NCBI GenBank assembly: GCA_910584095.1
Contig: CAJTYU010000033.1
Coordinates: 1-23,319 of the forward strand
Direction: 5' to 3'
DNA: 23,319 bases
From: an uncultured Dorea sp.
Lineage (GTDB): Bacteria; Bacillota; Clostridia; Lachnospirales; Lachnospiraceae
Positions 22,729-23,319 of this stretch are shown here, piece after piece. Every line of letters begins with the position of its first letter. The first letter of the stretch is position 1. Under the pieces are notes generated by a model. The model did not search any database and was not told the origin of the DNA. It was given only the letters and a program-made list of their open reading frames with translations. The translations under genes were made by a program, and so were the position numbers.

Positions 22729-23178
22729 ATGAAAGTAATTGATACTTATAATGCATTCGTAGGTGCAGTTGTAACAGTGTTAACCGCAATATTTGGAGTA
22801 TACTGGTATATTTTTGCAGCATTCCTAATTTTTAATATCTTTGACTGGGGTACTGGCTGGTATAAGTCGAGGAAGCTAAAAAGAGAAAGCAGCACTGCCG
22901 GGCTGCTGGGAGTTATCAAGAAATTAGGATATTGGATCATTATTGCAGTGGCGTTTCTTGTATCCTACGTATTTGTACGCATGGGAAAGGATATATTGAA
23001 CGTGGATCTGGACTTCCTCATGATGGTAGGATGGTTTACCTTGGCATGTCTGATGGTAAATGAGGTACGCAGTATTTTGGAGAACCTTGTAGAGTGCGGA
23101 TATAATGTACCGGCAATTCTGATTAACGGTTTAGCAGTAACAGAAAAATTGATTAATAGTGATGCGGAGGACGCGTAA
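22729..23178 (+). CDS. phage holin (Phage_holin_4 type)
   Basis: A 149-residue membrane protein with four hydrophobic segments: about residues 8-24 (AFVGAVVTVLTAIFGVY), 26-39, 69-86 (YWIIIAVAFLVSYVFV) and 96-111. The loop FNIFDWGTGWYKSRKLKRES with GLLGVIKKLGYW matches the toxin secretion/phage lysis holin family. It would open the membrane for the endolysin encoded next. ATG 22729 is preceded by GAAGGAGAAAG. Confidence 0.92.
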   Translation: MKVIDTYNAFVGAVVTVLTAIFGVYWYIFAAFLIFNIFDWGTGWYKSRKLKRESSTAGLLGVIKKLGYWIIIAVAFLVSYVFVRMGKDILNVDLDFLMMVGWFTLACLMVNEVRSILENLVECGYNVPAILINGLAVTEKLINSDAEDA

Positions 23179-23192
23179 AAGCGTCCTCTTTA
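23167..23192 (+). terminator. hairpin overlapping the holin stop codon
   Basis: GAGGACGC (23167-23174), loop GTAAAA, GCGTCCTC (23181-23188): a perfect eight-pair stem, followed by TTTA. The loop contains the holin stop codon. A second hairpin, CGGCGT (23199-23204) with ACGCCG (23217-23222), lies just before the endolysin ribosome site. Without a long T-run, it may act as an attenuator rather than a full terminator. Confidence 0.6.
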
Positions 23193-23240
23193 TTGCGCCG
23201 GCGTAATTGATGAGTGACGCCGCACAGGAAGGAGAAAGCT

Positions 23241-23319
23241 ATGTCTAGAATAGAATCAGCGATTAGCTGGATGGAAGAAAAAGCGAACAATCCCCGGCAC
23301 GGGTACGATCAGAGATACC
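23241..23319 (+). CDS. endolysin (Amidase_5-like), 3' end missing
   Basis: The frame starts at ATG 23241, with GGAAGGAG about seven bases upstream, and runs off the window. The visible 26 residues start MSRIESAISWMEEKANNP and continue GYDQRY, which matches the start of phage peptidoglycan hydrolases of the Amidase_5 family. Directly after the holin, it would complete the lysis cassette. The catalytic part is not in view. Confidence 0.75.
   Translation, partial: MSRIESAISWMEEKANNPRHGYDQRY

Noticed and set aside
1..23319. CRISPR arrays, tRNA genes, insertion sequences
   Set aside because: No regularly spaced repeats of that kind, no tRNA-like cloverleaf, and no transposase or terminal repeats were seen on reading.

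Overview
The window reads as the late half of a temperate siphophage or prophage of a Gram-positive host, most likely a Clostridia/Lachnospiraceae-type Firmicute. Support comes from the strong AGGAGG-type ribosome sites, frequent TTG/GTG starts, a Terminase_3-type large subunit, an SPP1-Gp6-like portal, a DUF6751-like connector, Gp15-family, Sipho_Gp37-type and CD1375-like proteins, and an endolysin start resembling Amidase_5. Every gene I accept is on the + strand. No integrase, repressor or attachment site lies inside the window, so I cannot tell an integrated prophage from a free phage.

Layout: (1) 1-1352 is the end of the middle region: a 3'-terminal piece of a cytosine-methyltransferase-like gene, two small genes, and a sigma-70 region-4/ArpU-like late regulator. 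(2) 1348-1381 looks like the late promoter. (3) 1452-3600 is an AT-rich accessory cassette carrying one NACHT-family NTPase, with its own promoter, a terminator-like hairpin in front and another behind. (4) 3639-7274 is DNA packaging and portal. (5) 7283-9221 is a minor capsid protein with an extra C-terminal toxin-like domain, overlapped by a small gene placed like an immunity gene. (6) 9281-10060 is a short structured ORF and a Rha-family regulator. (7) 10160-12141 is a Prp-type cysteine protease, scaffold and major capsid protein. (8) 12160-13721 is the connector set. (9) 13734-22440 is the tail: tube protein, assembly proteins, tape measure, distal tail, hub and fibre. (10) 22497-23319 is a CD1375-like small protein, the holin and the start of the endolysin.

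Three things stand out. First, a predicted STAND/NACHT protein of the kind known from antiphage defence sits between the late regulator and the terminase as a self-contained moron. Second, the phage carries its own homologue of the L27-processing protease Prp directly before scaffold and capsid genes whose N-termini (LFDLQIFA and IFDLQLFT) resemble the Prp cleavage motif, suggesting a dedicated capsid-maturation module. Third, the minor capsid protein looks like a MuF-type polymorphic toxin with a downstream partner. Similar GCATCC...GGGTGC-TTTT hairpins end both the NACHT and the Rha/Prp insertions, as if accessory genes are transcriptionally punctuated within an otherwise continuous late operon.
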